A DNA stretch of 64,000 nt from Actinomadura barringtoniae (GTDB lineage Bacteria; Actinomycetota; Actinomycetes; Streptosporangiales; Streptosporangiaceae): NCBI RefSeq assembly GCF_017573505.1, contig NZ_JAGEOJ010000023.1, forward strand, positions 124,001-188,000. Reading direction: 5' to 3'. The stretch's first letter is position 1, and the number at the start of each line of letters is the position of its first letter. The notes under the pieces are model-generated. The model searched no databases and was not told the DNA's origin. It saw nothing but the letters and a program-made list of their open reading frames with translations. Positions 50,530 to 58,679 of the stretch are shown piece by piece. The position numbers and the translations under genes were made by a program.

Positions 50530-50817
50530 TCAGCGGCCGACGAGTGCGACGAGCACGCCCGCCGCCACGGAGGCGGTGGTGGCTACGAGGGAGAGCAGGG
50601 CGACGGTCTGCCGGAAGCGGTTGTCGAGCTGGCCCCGCGTGACCTGTTCTCGCTCGGCTGTCGAGAGCCGGGTCTCGAGTTCGTCGACCAGCCTGGACTG
50701 GTCGATCGCCTGGCGCTCGTTCAACTCGTTGCGCTGGCAGCAGAGTGCCAGTTGCCCCTCGAGACCGGCCAATCGGACGTCGATCCCGCGGCGCAGCTCC
50801 GAGAGCGCCAGTTCCAT
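50530..50817 (-). CDS. Small coiled-coil protein with C-terminal membrane anchor
   Basis: A 95-residue protein: an N-terminal helix/coiled coil with heptad-like spacing (LSELRRGIDVRLAGLEGQLAL, RLVDELETRLSTAEREQ) and one C-terminal hydrophobic helix (TVALLSLVATTASVAAGVLVALVG). Tail-anchored helical proteins of this size are frequent near phage or plasmid remnants, but no family is recognised. ATG 50817 has AAAGGA nine bases upstream; an upstream GTG at 50841 is possible. A terminator follows and the AT-rich operator region precedes it. Confidence 0.6.
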   Translation of the reverse strand: MELALSELRRGIDVRLAGLEGQLALCCQRNELNERQAIDQSRLVDELETRLSTAEREQVTRGQLDNRFRQTVALLSLVATTASVAAGVLVALVGR

Positions 50818-50934
50818 GGTCAGCGGTCCTTTCTCTGTCACCGTCGCCCCACCCTTCGTGCGGACCCATTAACAGAGATTAGGTAGGTATCCGTAAGATT
50901 TCAAGTAGTAACCGGTAAGAAACAGGAAGAAATA

Positions 50935-51008
50935 TTGACTTGCACAAAGTTCAAGAAAGATATTGAACATTGTGCAAGTTGGGCCCCTCTACTTGAACAT
51001 CGTGCAAG
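50935..51008 (+). promoter_or_regulatory. AT-rich promoter with three copies of a 17-bp palindromic operator
   Basis: Imperfect palindromes: CTTGCACAAAGTTCAAG (50939-50955), ATTGAACATTGTGCAAG (50962-50978) and CTTGAACATCGTGCAAG (50992-51008). TTGACT (50935-50940) and GATATT (50959-50964) with 18-bp spacing form a plausible promoter whose spacer and start point are covered by the first two copies. The XRE-type gene at 51199 is the obvious candidate regulator. 51009-51198 contains no gene I can support. Confidence 0.6.
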
Positions 51009-51198
51009 TGGAGGGAAATGGATATCCGATGGAGCGTTGTCGGAGCTCGTCGTCAGGAAGGTCGTGGAGTTCGGGGTGCCGGGTGCGGCGGCCGGATCTT
51101 GGGTGGCCGGTGATAGGGCGACGGGGTTGGGTGGCTTGAAGGAAATATTCGTCTCTCGCTTACTGGATGTTCCTTAATGTTTCCGGCATCCTGGTCGC

Positions 51199-51582
51199 AT
51201 GGGCGGAGAGCTGGACCGTGAACGGGTCGCCAAGTACGTGGTGGCGCGGCGCGGGTCGATGGGGTTGACCCAGGAGCAGCTCGCCGAGCGGGCGGGGGTC
51301 ACGGTCAAGACCATCTACAACCTGGAGGCCGGCGAGCGCTGGCCGCAGGCGCGGACCCGGAGTGCGATCGAGGCGGCCCTGGACTGGCGGCCCGGCGACC
51401 TGGTCAGGATCGGGGAGGGGCTGGAGCCGGTGCCGTCGGCGAGCGAGGACATGTCGCTGGCGCTGCGGGAGCTGTCCGAGCTGAACGCCTACTTCGCCGA
51501 TCTCCAGGCCGACGCCGGCGACAAGCGGCGGATGGCGCTGGCGTTCCTGCGGGCGCTGTACGGGGAGCCCGAAGGGCGCTGA
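51199..51582 (+). CDS. XRE family helix-turn-helix regulator
   Basis: A 127-residue protein with an N-terminal lambda-repressor-type HTH (residues 8-65: RGSMGLTQEQLAERAGVTVKTIYNLEAGERWPQ) and a C-terminal helical part of unknown role (LALRELSELNAYFADLQADAGDKRRMALAFL). ATG 51199 lacks a clear ribosome site. It lies downstream of the three-operator promoter and may control it. No toxin partner gene is adjacent. Confidence 0.85.
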   Translation: MGGELDRERVAKYVVARRGSMGLTQEQLAERAGVTVKTIYNLEAGERWPQARTRSAIEAALDWRPGDLVRIGEGLEPVPSASEDMSLALRELSELNAYFADLQADAGDKRRMALAFLRALYGEPEGR

Positions 51583-51693
51583 TTTCCGGCGTCGGGTGAG
51601 ATTTCCGGATGTGACCGGTTGTTGCGCTCCTGACTCCGGGGCATACTTCCAGTGCCGGTCCAGGTCAGAAGTCCCCCCGAAGGAGCGCCTGAG

Positions 51694-51954
51694 ATGCGTG
51701 CGGCCAGTGTTCTGGTGGCGGTCTGCGCGGGAGCCGTCGCGCTGGCCCTCGCCCTCCGCGGCGATGCGGCCCTGGCCTTCGACGCCGTCTTCGTCGCGTT
51801 CGGCGCGGTGGTCGTCAGGGTTGTGTGGGACATCCGCCGGCAGCAGCGGCGCATCCTCGATCAGCTGGAGATCCAGACCCGCGTTCTCCACAATGCGGCC
51901 CGGCTGGCGGCCCAGAGTCTGGAAGAACCCCGCGACCAGGGCCCCCGCGCTTGA
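51694..51954 (+). CDS. Small membrane protein
   Basis: An 86-residue protein with two hydrophobic segments at the N-terminus (ASVLVAVCAGAVALALAL and LAFDAVFVAFGAVVVRVV) and a charged C-terminal helix (DIRRQQRRILDQLEIQTRVLHNAARL). No family recognised. ATG 51694 is set by AAGGAG eight bases upstream. It lies between the XRE regulator and the surface-protein gene with no sign of coupling to either. Confidence 0.6.
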   Translation: MRAASVLVAVCAGAVALALALRGDAALAFDAVFVAFGAVVVRVVWDIRRQQRRILDQLEIQTRVLHNAARLAAQSLEEPRDQGPRA

Positions 51955-52070
51955 CCAAAGGTTGACGTCACCGGCTGTAACGACACGCCGCCACGGCGCT
52001 AGGAGATCATTCCGGGCCGGGTTAGAACGGAGTCGATCAAGCTGTCTGGCCAGGTCACGGGGGGACCATC

Positions 52071-53843
52071 ATGATCCAGAAGGCAAGGGGGCGCACTCGA
52101 GCCCGTGGTCTCATCGTGCTGATCGCGACACCGCTGCTCGGGATCGTCATCCCGGTGCTCGGCGTCCACGAACCGGCCAGGGCCGACGGCCCGGTACGGG
52201 TCGGGGCCAAGAAGCACTACAAGGCGTCGCACCGGCACCGGAACGGCCACGCCGTGCGGCCCGGTCGCTTCGTCATCGACACGACCGGCCCGAAGGCGCC
52301 GATCCTGCCCGGCCGTACGTACAACTGGCCGTTCGCGGTGACCAACAAGGGGCCGATGCGCGCGGGACCGGCGATCCTCAAGGCGCCGCTGCCGAAGTCG
52401 CTGGAGTTCGTCTCCGGCGCGGCCAACTGCTCGTTCGCGGGCAACACGGCGGTCTGCCAGCTCGGCTCGCTGAAGCCGGGCCAGACGGTGGCCGGCGTCA
52501 TCACCGCGAAGGTCGGCGCCGCGGTCAAGCCGCGCGAGGCCATCAACGCCGCCGCCACCGTGAGCTGGGCGCGTTCCTCGGTCTCCAAGGCGTTCCCGCA
52601 GGTGGCCGTGGCCGACACCGCCGACATCTCGGTGACCAAGACCGCGCCGTCGGCGATCCGCCCCGGCCAGGCCATCCCGTACGAGGTGACGGTCCGCAAC
52701 AACGGCCCGTCCGCCGCGGTGGGTGTCGAGGTCCAGTCCGCGCTGCCGCTGAAGGTGAGCGGGGGGAGCTCGCAGGCCTGCGCCGGCGAGAGCCACGGCG
52801 GCGGCCGTCCGCACGGCAACGTCAGCGGCTCGTGCGCGACCGGGCACAGTGAGGCGGGCGTGAAGCACAGCTCTGGCGAGGTCTGCGCCGGTGAGAGCGA
52901 GTCGATGCCGAACGGCCAGAGCACCACAGGCCAGGGCACGAACGGCCAGGGCAGCCACTCCGCGTGCGTCCACGGCCAGAGCCAGACCGGCGTCGACCAC
53001 TCGGGCACGCAGTTCTGCGCGGGCATGCCGCAGAACGGCCAGAACGGCACCGGGACGAGCACTGGCACCAACGGCCAGAGCCCCAATGGTCAGAGCTCGA
53101 ACGGTGAGAGCTCGAACGGTGAGAGCACCAACGGCCAGCCGTCGAACGGCCAGAGCACCACGGGCGAGAACGGCACCGGCCCGAACGGCACTGGACCGAA
53201 CGGCACGGGGTCGAACGGCACGGGGTCGAACGGCACCGGGCCGAACAGCACCGGGTCGAACGGCACCGTCGACAACGGCAACGAGAACCACGCCGCCTGC
53301 GCGTCCAGCCGTGGCGAGTCGGGCACCGAGCAGTCCTCGTCGCCGACCGACGTGATCGAGTCCGGCAACGGCTGCCTGCAGCGCAGCATGAGCTTCGTCT
53401 GCAGCGTCGGCTCGCTGTCGGCAGGTGAAGAGCGGACGTTCAAGATCAGGGTCCGGCCGGGCCAGAAGGTCCGTCCCGGCGCGGTCGTCGAGTGGCCGTC
53501 GGACGTGACGACCAAGACGATCGAGCTGAACCTGGCCAACAATTCCGCCACCGCCCGGACCAAGCTGAAGCTGCCCGCCGCAGCCAAGGCGGGCATGGCG
53601 CTCAACAAGGTGAAGCCCGGCAAGGTCAAGGCTCACCGCCCTGGTGGCCCGGGCCAGCGCCCCGCCAAGCGCCCGTCCCAGCGTCCCGGCGCCCCGATCT
53701 GGCACGGCGGCGTCCCGGGCGGCGGCATGAACGAGCTGCCCCGCACGGGCGCCGAGTCCGGCGCGATGTTCGACGGCGCCCTGGGCCTGATCGGCGTCGG
53801 CCTCATCCTCACCCGCCTCGGCCGCCGCTCCCGCCGCGACTGA
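52071..53843 (+). CDS. LPXTG-type surface protein with DUF11 domains and an Asn-Gly-rich insert
   Basis: A 590-residue exported protein: signal peptide (about 1-38), a DUF11-like domain at about 60-190, and a second one (TADISVTKTAPSAIRPGQ) at about 190-460. The second is split by a long insert. The insert has Cys-containing repeats (SCATGHSEAGVKHSSGEVCAG / ACVHGQSQTGVDHSGTQFCAG by parts), then an NG-rich stretch (residues 279-406: NGQS, NGES, NGTGP, NGTGS units). The C-terminus has LPRTG (556-560), a hydrophobic segment and RRSRRD, a sortase-anchoring signal. ATG 52071 follows GGGGGGACC. A role in adhesion or the hyphal surface is likely but unproven. Confidence 0.83.
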   Translation: MIQKARGRTRARGLIVLIATPLLGIVIPVLGVHEPARADGPVRVGAKKHYKASHRHRNGHAVRPGRFVIDTTGPKAPILPGRTYNWPFAVTNKGPMRAGPAILKAPLPKSLEFVSGAANCSFAGNTAVCQLGSLKPGQTVAGVITAKVGAAVKPREAINAAATVSWARSSVSKAFPQVAVADTADISVTKTAPSAIRPGQAIPYEVTVRNNGPSAAVGVEVQSALPLKVSGGSSQACAGESHGGGRPHGNVSGSCATGHSEAGVKHSSGEVCAGESESMPNGQSTTGQGTNGQGSHSACVHGQSQTGVDHSGTQFCAGMPQNGQNGTGTSTGTNGQSPNGQSSNGESSNGESTNGQPSNGQSTTGENGTGPNGTGPNGTGSNGTGSNGTGPNSTGSNGTVDNGNENHAACASSRGESGTEQSSSPTDVIESGNGCLQRSMSFVCSVGSLSAGEERTFKIRVRPGQKVRPGAVVEWPSDVTTKTIELNLANNSATARTKLKLPAAAKAGMALNKVKPGKVKAHRPGGPGQRPAKRPSQRPGAPIWHGGVPGGGMNELPRTGAESGAMFDGALGLIGVGLILTRLGRRSRRD

Positions 53844-53851
53844 GCAAGGCT

Positions 53852-53955
53852 GAACACGACCAGGCGCTGACCGCGACTGAGCAAAGTGAACACGACTAGG
53901 CGCTGAACACGATCAGGCGCTGAACACGATCAGGCGCTGAACACGACTAGGCGCG
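53852..53955. repeat. 17-bp tandem repeat after the surface-protein gene
   Basis: Units GAACACGA(C/T)(C/T)AGGCGCT at 53852-53868, 53888-53904, 53905-53921, 53922-53938 and 53939-53955. The first two are separated by a diverged 19-bp unit. The last unit runs into the terminator stem, whose arm repeats the TAGGCGC end of the unit. Confidence 0.8.
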
Positions 53956-53979
53956 GCCAACTCCGGTTGGCCGCGCCTA
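53948..53979 (+). terminator. Terminator after the surface-protein gene
   Basis: TAGGCGCGGCCAAC (53948-53961) and GTTGGCCGCGCCTA (53966-53979) form a perfect 14-bp stem with loop TCCG. The following 53980-54163 is G-rich on the plus strand (runs of up to eight G near 54114) and carries no gene. Confidence 0.75.
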
Positions 53980-54163
53980 GCCACGTCTAAAACCCCTCGC
54001 CACGACTGACCAGGTCCGCCTGCCGCCAGCTGCAATCAGGCGTGGCCGACGGTCGGTCCTGGGTGGTGAACGGGGCTGGGCGCGCTGTGTGCGGGGCGGG
54101 GTTTGGCGTTGTCGGGGGGGGGTTGGGCTCGGGGTGGTGGGGCGCGGGTACCAGGATGGGGGC

Positions 54164-55090
54164 ATGCGTCTTCGGATCTTCACCGAGCCCCAGCAGGGGG
54201 CTAGCTACGAGACATTGTTGTCGGTGGCCAAGGCCACGGAGGACCTGGGGTTCGACGCGTTCTTCCGGTCCGATCACTATCTGAAGATGGGTGATATGTC
54301 CGGGGAGCCCGGGCCCACGGACGCCTGGGTCACGCTCGGGGCGCTCGCCCGCGAGACCAGCCGGATCCGGCTGGGGACGCTGATGACGGCGGCGACGTTC
54401 CGGTATCCGGGTCCGCTGGCCATCTCCGTCGCACAGGTCGACCAGATGAGCGGGGGGCGGGTGGACTTCGGCATCGGGACCGGGTGGTTCGACGCCGAGC
54501 ACACCGCGTACGGGATCCCGTTCCCCAGCCTGAACGAGCGGTTCGAGCGGCTGGAGGAGCAGCTGGAGATCGTCACCGGGCTATGGGGGACTCCCAAGGG
54601 CGAGACCTACTCGTTCGAGGGCAAGCACTACACGCTCGCCGACTCGCCCGCGCTGCCCAAGCCCGCCCAGGCCGGCGGTCCGCCGGTGCTGCTGGGCGGC
54701 TTCGGCGCCAAGCGGACGCCGCGGCTGGCGGCCCGGTTCGCCGACGAGTTCAACCTGCCGTTCCACAAGCTGGACGACACCGAGCTCGCGTTCGGGCGCG
54801 TCCGTACGGCGTGCGAGGAGGCCGGGCGGACCAAGCCGATGACCTACTCGGTCGCCCAGGTCGTGTGCTGCGGGCGGGACGAGGGGGAGTACAGGAAGCG
54901 GGCCGAGGCGATCGGCCGGGACCCCGAGAGCCTGCGCGAGGAGGGGCTGGCCGGTACGCCCGCCGAGATCGTCGACAAGATCGGTAAGTTCGGCGAGCTG
55001 GGTGCCGAGTGCGTCTACCTGCAGGTCCTCGACCTGGACGACCTCAACCACCTGGAGCTCCTGGCCTTCGAGGTCCTCAACCGGCTCTGA
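54164..55090 (+). CDS. LLM class F420-dependent oxidoreductase
   Basis: A 308-residue luciferase-like TIM-barrel enzyme: RLRIFTEPQQGASYETL, DAFFRSDHYLKMG, RETSRIRLGTLMTAATFRYPG by parts, VDFGIGTGWFDAEHTAYGIPFP and PVLLGGFGAKRTPRLAARFADE. The GxGTGWFDAEH pattern belongs to F420-dependent members. ATG 54164 is preferred; the open frame upstream is low-complexity. A perfect terminator follows. It is only distantly similar to the LLM protein at 24 kb. Substrate unknown. Confidence 0.88.
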   Translation: MRLRIFTEPQQGASYETLLSVAKATEDLGFDAFFRSDHYLKMGDMSGEPGPTDAWVTLGALARETSRIRLGTLMTAATFRYPGPLAISVAQVDQMSGGRVDFGIGTGWFDAEHTAYGIPFPSLNERFERLEEQLEIVTGLWGTPKGETYSFEGKHYTLADSPALPKPAQAGGPPVLLGGFGAKRTPRLAARFADEFNLPFHKLDDTELAFGRVRTACEEAGRTKPMTYSVAQVVCCGRDEGEYRKRAEAIGRDPESLREEGLAGTPAEIVDKIGKFGELGAECVYLQVLDLDDLNHLELLAFEVLNRL

Positions 55091-55100
55091 CATGGCAGAG

Positions 55101-55133
55101 AGGCGCCCCTCGCGAGATTCGCGAGGGGCGCCT
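55101..55133. terminator. Perfect 15-bp terminator stem
   Basis: AGGCGCCCCTCGCGA (55101-55115) and TCGCGAGGGGCGCCT (55119-55133) with loop GAT, eleven bases after the LLM gene. It lies between convergent genes and can serve both. Confidence 0.85.
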
Positions 55134-55209
55134 TCCTGCGCGGTGCCGGTCAGGCAGCGGGTGAGGCAGCGATCAGGCAGCGGGTGAGGCCGTGGATCAG
55201 GGCTGCGGA

Positions 55210-56700
55210 TCAGGTCGCGGGTGAGGCCGCCGTCTCCTCGAGCTCCTCCTCGGTCCTGGCGTGCTTGGGGAGGAGGAACGTGACGACGAAGCTCGCCGCG
55301 AGCAGGCCGACCGTGACCCAGAGCGTCACGTACATCGCGTGCTCGAACTTCACGCCAGAGGTGAAGTCGTTGCCGAGCGTGTTGAAGAAGACGGTGCCGA
55401 GGACCGCGGCGCCGAGGGTGCTGCCGAGCTGCTGGATCGCGGTGAGCGTGCCGCCCGCCGAGCCGGTCTCGTGCGGCTCGACGCCGGCGAGGACGGTGTC
55501 GAAGAACGGGGCCATCAGCAGGCCCATGCCGAGGCCGGTGACGACCAGCGCGGGGGCCAGCTGCCACGGCGTGACGTCCATCCCGACCTGGTGCAGGGTG
55601 ACGGCGATGCCGACGACGCCGAGGCTCATGATGACGGTGCCGACGTGGATGACCTTGCGGCCGAACTTCTGCACCGCCTGGGCGAGGCCGAAGCCGATGA
55701 TCATGCCGACCGACCAGGGGATCTGCGCCAGGCCGGCCTTGAGCGGCGAGTAGTGCAGGCCGAGCTGGGTGTAGAGGCCGAACACCAGCGCGAAGCCGGT
55801 CATGCCGGTGAAGAACACCAGGCCGAGGGCCAGGCCGCCGCTGAAGCCGCGCTTGCGGAACAGGCTCATCATGATCAGCGGGTCGCGGCCGGCGCGCTGC
55901 GTGCGCAGCTCGTACCAGGTGAAGAGGGCGAAGACCGCGGCCGAGCCGGCCATCATGAGGAACGTCCAGGCGGGCCAGTCGTGCTCGCGGCCCTGGACCA
56001 GCGGGTAGATGATCAGTGCCGCTCCGACGGCGGCCAGTACGGCGCCGACCAGGTCGAGCCGCGCGGCGTGCGTGGACTTGGACTCGGGCAGGAACTTCAG
56101 TCCGGCGAGAACGGCGGCGACGCCGAGCGGCAGGTTGATCAGGAAGATCATGCGCCAGCCCGCGCCGAACAGGTCGGCGTCGATCAGGAAACCGGCCAGC
56201 ACCGGGCCGCCGACCGAGGACAGGCCCATGATCGGGCCGAACGCGCCGAACGCCGCGCCCATCTCCTTCGGCGGGAACATCTCCTTGATCATGCCGAGGC
56301 CCTGCGGCAGCATCACGGCGCCGAACAGGCCCTGCAGCATCCGGGAGCCGATCAGCATCTCGGGGTTCTGCGCCAGCCCGCACAACAGTGAGCCGATGGT
56401 GAATCCCGCGGCGCCGATGAGGAACATCCGCTTGCGGCCGTACAGGTCGCCGAGGCGCCCGCCGGTCAGCAGGCCGACGGCCATCGCCAGCGTGTAACCG
56501 GCGGCGAGCCACTGGATGGTGCCGGCCGAACCGCCGAGGTCGCCGCGGATGGTCGGGGCGGCGATCGTGGTGATCAGCGCGTCCAGCAGGTCAAGGATCT
56601 CGCCGGCCAGGATCACGAAAAGCGCGGCCCAGCGCCACTTGTAGAGGGTTTCGCCGAGCCCGGCCCCGGCGGCCGGAGCGGTGTCGGTCGAGGTGCTCAT
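55210..56700 (-). CDS. MFS drug:H+ antiporter (EmrB/QacA, 14-helix type)
   Basis: A 496-residue MFS exporter with about 14 helices. Motif A is GGRLGDLYGRKRMF near residue 80; helix-5-type motif C resembles GLSSVGGPVLAGFL near 155; and ALDLLDALITTIAAPTI-like sequence occurs in helix 1 (EILDLLDALITTIAAPTI). Such proteins expel drugs or secondary metabolites. GGGAGG lies upstream of ATG 56700. The palindromic operator at 56722-56754 and the divergent TetR gene make a classical repressor-exporter pair. Confidence 0.93.
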   Translation of the reverse strand: MSTSTDTAPAAGAGLGETLYKWRWAALFVILAGEILDLLDALITTIAAPTIRGDLGGSAGTIQWLAAGYTLAMAVGLLTGGRLGDLYGRKRMFLIGAAGFTIGSLLCGLAQNPEMLIGSRMLQGLFGAVMLPQGLGMIKEMFPPKEMGAAFGAFGPIMGLSSVGGPVLAGFLIDADLFGAGWRMIFLINLPLGVAAVLAGLKFLPESKSTHAARLDLVGAVLAAVGAALIIYPLVQGREHDWPAWTFLMMAGSAAVFALFTWYELRTQRAGRDPLIMMSLFRKRGFSGGLALGLVFFTGMTGFALVFGLYTQLGLHYSPLKAGLAQIPWSVGMIIGFGLAQAVQKFGRKVIHVGTVIMSLGVVGIAVTLHQVGMDVTPWQLAPALVVTGLGMGLLMAPFFDTVLAGVEPHETGSAGGTLTAIQQLGSTLGAAVLGTVFFNTLGNDFTSGVKFEHAMYVTLWVTVGLLAASFVVTFLLPKHARTEEELEETAASPAT

Positions 56701-56721
56701 CGGAGCCTCCCGGGAGGATTA

Positions 56722-56754
56722 AGAACGGTGTTCGTTGTGTACGAACACCGTTCT
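56722..56754. promoter_or_regulatory. TetR operator between exporter and repressor genes
   Basis: AGAACGGTGTTCGT (56722-56735) and ACGAACACCGTTCT (56741-56754): perfect 14-bp arms, spacer TGTGT. A second, degenerate copy follows (GGAACGGTGATCGT at 56761-56774 and ACGATGTTCGTT at 56782-56793). Two sites suggest joint control of the exporter and of the repressor itself. Confidence 0.8.
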
Positions 56755-56915
56755 ACGTTGGGAACGGTGATCGTGTCAAGTACGATGTTCGTTGGAGGTC
56801 GAGAGTGAAGGCCGGCCGGATCCTCTCTCCTGTAGAGAAGATATATCGCGTCAGCCGGAAGTCAAGATGTATCGCGTTTTTGCCTCTGTGTGATCACGGA
56901 TTGAGAGGGGTGGCC

Positions 56916-57698
56916 ATGCCGGCGACCGATGCGAACGAGCATGAGATCCCGACGCCGCCCTGGCGCAAGAAGCGCCCGACCGCCCCGGCCCGGCAGCCGC
57001 TCAGCCAGGACCTGATCGTCGAGACCGCGATCCGCGTACTGGACGCCGAGGGCCTGGACGCCGTCAGCATGCGCCGCGTCGCCCAGGAGCTGAACACCGG
57101 GCCCGCCTCGCTCTACGCGCACGTCTCCAACAAGGAGGAACTGCTGGACCTCATGCTCGACCAGATCGTGGCAGAGGTCGAGCTCGTCGAGCCCGATCCC
57201 GAGCGCTGGCAGGAGCAGGTCAAGGAGGTCATGCGCTCGGCGCAGCGGGTGTACGCCGCGCACCGCGACATCGCGCGAGCGAGCCTCGGCACGGTGCCGA
57301 CCGGCCCGAACGCGCTCCGCATCGCCGAGAACCAGCTCGCCATCATGAGGGTGGGCGGTGTGCCCAAGAGGGTGGCCGCGCTCGCGGTCGACACCCTGGG
57401 CCTCTACCTGGAGGCCAACAGCGTCGAGGACTCGATGTACCTGTCGAAGCTGAAGGACGGGGAGAGTCCGCACGAGTACTTCGAGCAGTACATCGGCCAG
57501 ATCCGCAAGTACTTCGCCAGCCTGCCGGTCGAGCGCTTCCCCAACATCGTCGGCATGGTCGACTACCTCACCGATGACGGCGGCGACGAGCGCTTCGAGT
57601 TCGGCCTCGACATCATCGTGCGCGGCATCGCCTCGTTCGCGGAGAGTGCCGCCGGGAGCGATTCAGCCCCCGGTGGAGGGTCCTCCACCGGGGATTGA
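56916..57698 (+). CDS. TetR family transcriptional regulator
   Basis: A 260-residue TetR-type repressor. The HTH spans about residues 28-75 (LSQDLIVETAIRVLDAEGLDAVSMRRVAQELNTGPASLYAHVSNKEELL by parts), and a TetR-C-type ligand-binding domain with EPDPERWQEQVKEVMRSAQR follows. ATG 56916 follows GAGAGGGG; an upstream in-frame ATG at 56805 would put the operator-side leader into the protein. It is divergent to the MFS exporter. The inducer is unknown, probably an exported drug-like compound. Locally AT-rich GATATATCGCG and GATGTATCGCG lie in 56838-56875. Confidence 0.92.
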   Translation: MPATDANEHEIPTPPWRKKRPTAPARQPLSQDLIVETAIRVLDAEGLDAVSMRRVAQELNTGPASLYAHVSNKEELLDLMLDQIVAEVELVEPDPERWQEQVKEVMRSAQRVYAAHRDIARASLGTVPTGPNALRIAENQLAIMRVGGVPKRVAALAVDTLGLYLEANSVEDSMYLSKLKDGESPHEYFEQYIGQIRKYFASLPVERFPNIVGMVDYLTDDGGDERFEFGLDIIVRGIASFAESAAGSDSAPGGGSSTGD

Positions 57699-57776
57699 CC
57701 GATATATCCGAAGTGATCGCATACGTGTGACGCGTGGTGTAGGTGTGTTTCCTTCCGCTATCGGGAGGAAGCCCCC

Positions 57777-58562
57777 ATGTCCCGTTCCTTTGTGGCTCGA
57801 CGCGTTCAGTACGTGCAGTACGCGGGCCTCGCCCTGATCCTCGCCGTGTCGTCGACCGGTGTCGCGGGATGCAAGGCCGGAAAGAAACAGAACAACAAAT
57901 CCAACGGCTCAGGGACTACCCAGCCGACGACGCAGCCCACGTCCCCGCAGAACGGGGCGCCTGCGGCGGCGGCTGACAACGGGCTGGCCGGCAAGCCGCC
58001 GAAGGTGATCCTCGCGCAGGCCGCCCAGGCCGTACGCGCCGCCGGGTCGATGCGCATGAAGGGCAGCAAGAAGGACGGCGGCGAACTCCTCGCCGTCGAC
58101 ATGACGCTCACCGCCAAGGGTGCCAAGGGAAAGCTGCGCGGCCCCATGGGCGGCAAGAACGTCACCATGGAGATGGTGTTCGTCGGCGGCAAGGTCTACG
58201 TGCGCGGGCAGCAATTGTGGATGGCCGCCGGAGGCAAGGCCATGGTCCGCAAGATGGGCAACAAGTGGAAGGTACTGAACGCCAAGGGCATGCCCGGCTC
58301 GGACTTCCTTTCCCTGGGCGCGATGGCCAAGGGACTCCTCAAGCCCAAGGGCAAGGTCGTCAAGCTGAAGCCCGCCATGCTCGGCGGCCAGAAGGTGATC
58401 CGGCTCATGGACGGCGGCGACCACTCGGTGATGTACATCGCCGCCACCGGCAAGCCGTACCCCCTGCGCATGGCCGAGTCCGGTGGGAAGAACGTCGTCA
58501 ACTACGCCCAGTACGGCGCCCCGGTCACGCTCACCCCGCCCCCCAACGCCGTCAAGGGCTGA
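57777..58562 (+). CDS. LppX/LprG-type lipoprotein
   Basis: A 261-residue lipoprotein: signal peptide with lipobox GVAGC (Cys near 32), a Ser/Thr/Pro/Gln-rich linker to about residue 70, then an LppX_LprAFG-like half-barrel domain (VILAQAAQAVRAAGSMRMKG; VTMEMVFVGGKVYVRG; GDHSVMYIAATGKPYPLRM). In mycobacteria such proteins bind and carry lipids in the envelope. ATG 57777 has GGGAGGAAG within a short CTTCC/GGAAG hairpin. It is very Lys- and Gly-rich for this genome. Confidence 0.8.
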   Translation: MSRSFVARRVQYVQYAGLALILAVSSTGVAGCKAGKKQNNKSNGSGTTQPTTQPTSPQNGAPAAAADNGLAGKPPKVILAQAAQAVRAAGSMRMKGSKKDGGELLAVDMTLTAKGAKGKLRGPMGGKNVTMEMVFVGGKVYVRGQQLWMAAGGKAMVRKMGNKWKVLNAKGMPGSDFLSLGAMAKGLLKPKGKVVKLKPAMLGGQKVIRLMDGGDHSVMYIAATGKPYPLRMAESGGKNVVNYAQYGAPVTLTPPPNAVKG

Positions 58563-58679
58563 ACAGGGGTGGTTCGGGGGTGCATTTAGGGGCATCTCGG
58601 CGCTGTCCAGAGGTGCGACGCAAACGCCTGGCGCAAAATGATCACATCAGCGCGCTTTTCTGGCATGCTTTTCACCGCC

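Noticed and set aside
49041..50886. Plus-strand frames opposite the GH16 gene and its upstream region
   Set aside because: They are antisense to a clear signal-peptide enzyme or lie in DNA without coding bias.
50935..51177. 80-codon plus-strand frame in the AT-rich operator region
   Set aside because: Its start overlaps the -35 element and its first half consists of operator sequence; no homology recognised.
51199..51954. Toxin-antitoxin pair formed by the XRE gene and the following small gene
   Set aside because: The second product is a two-helix membrane protein, the genes are about 110 bp apart, and no known toxin motif is seen.
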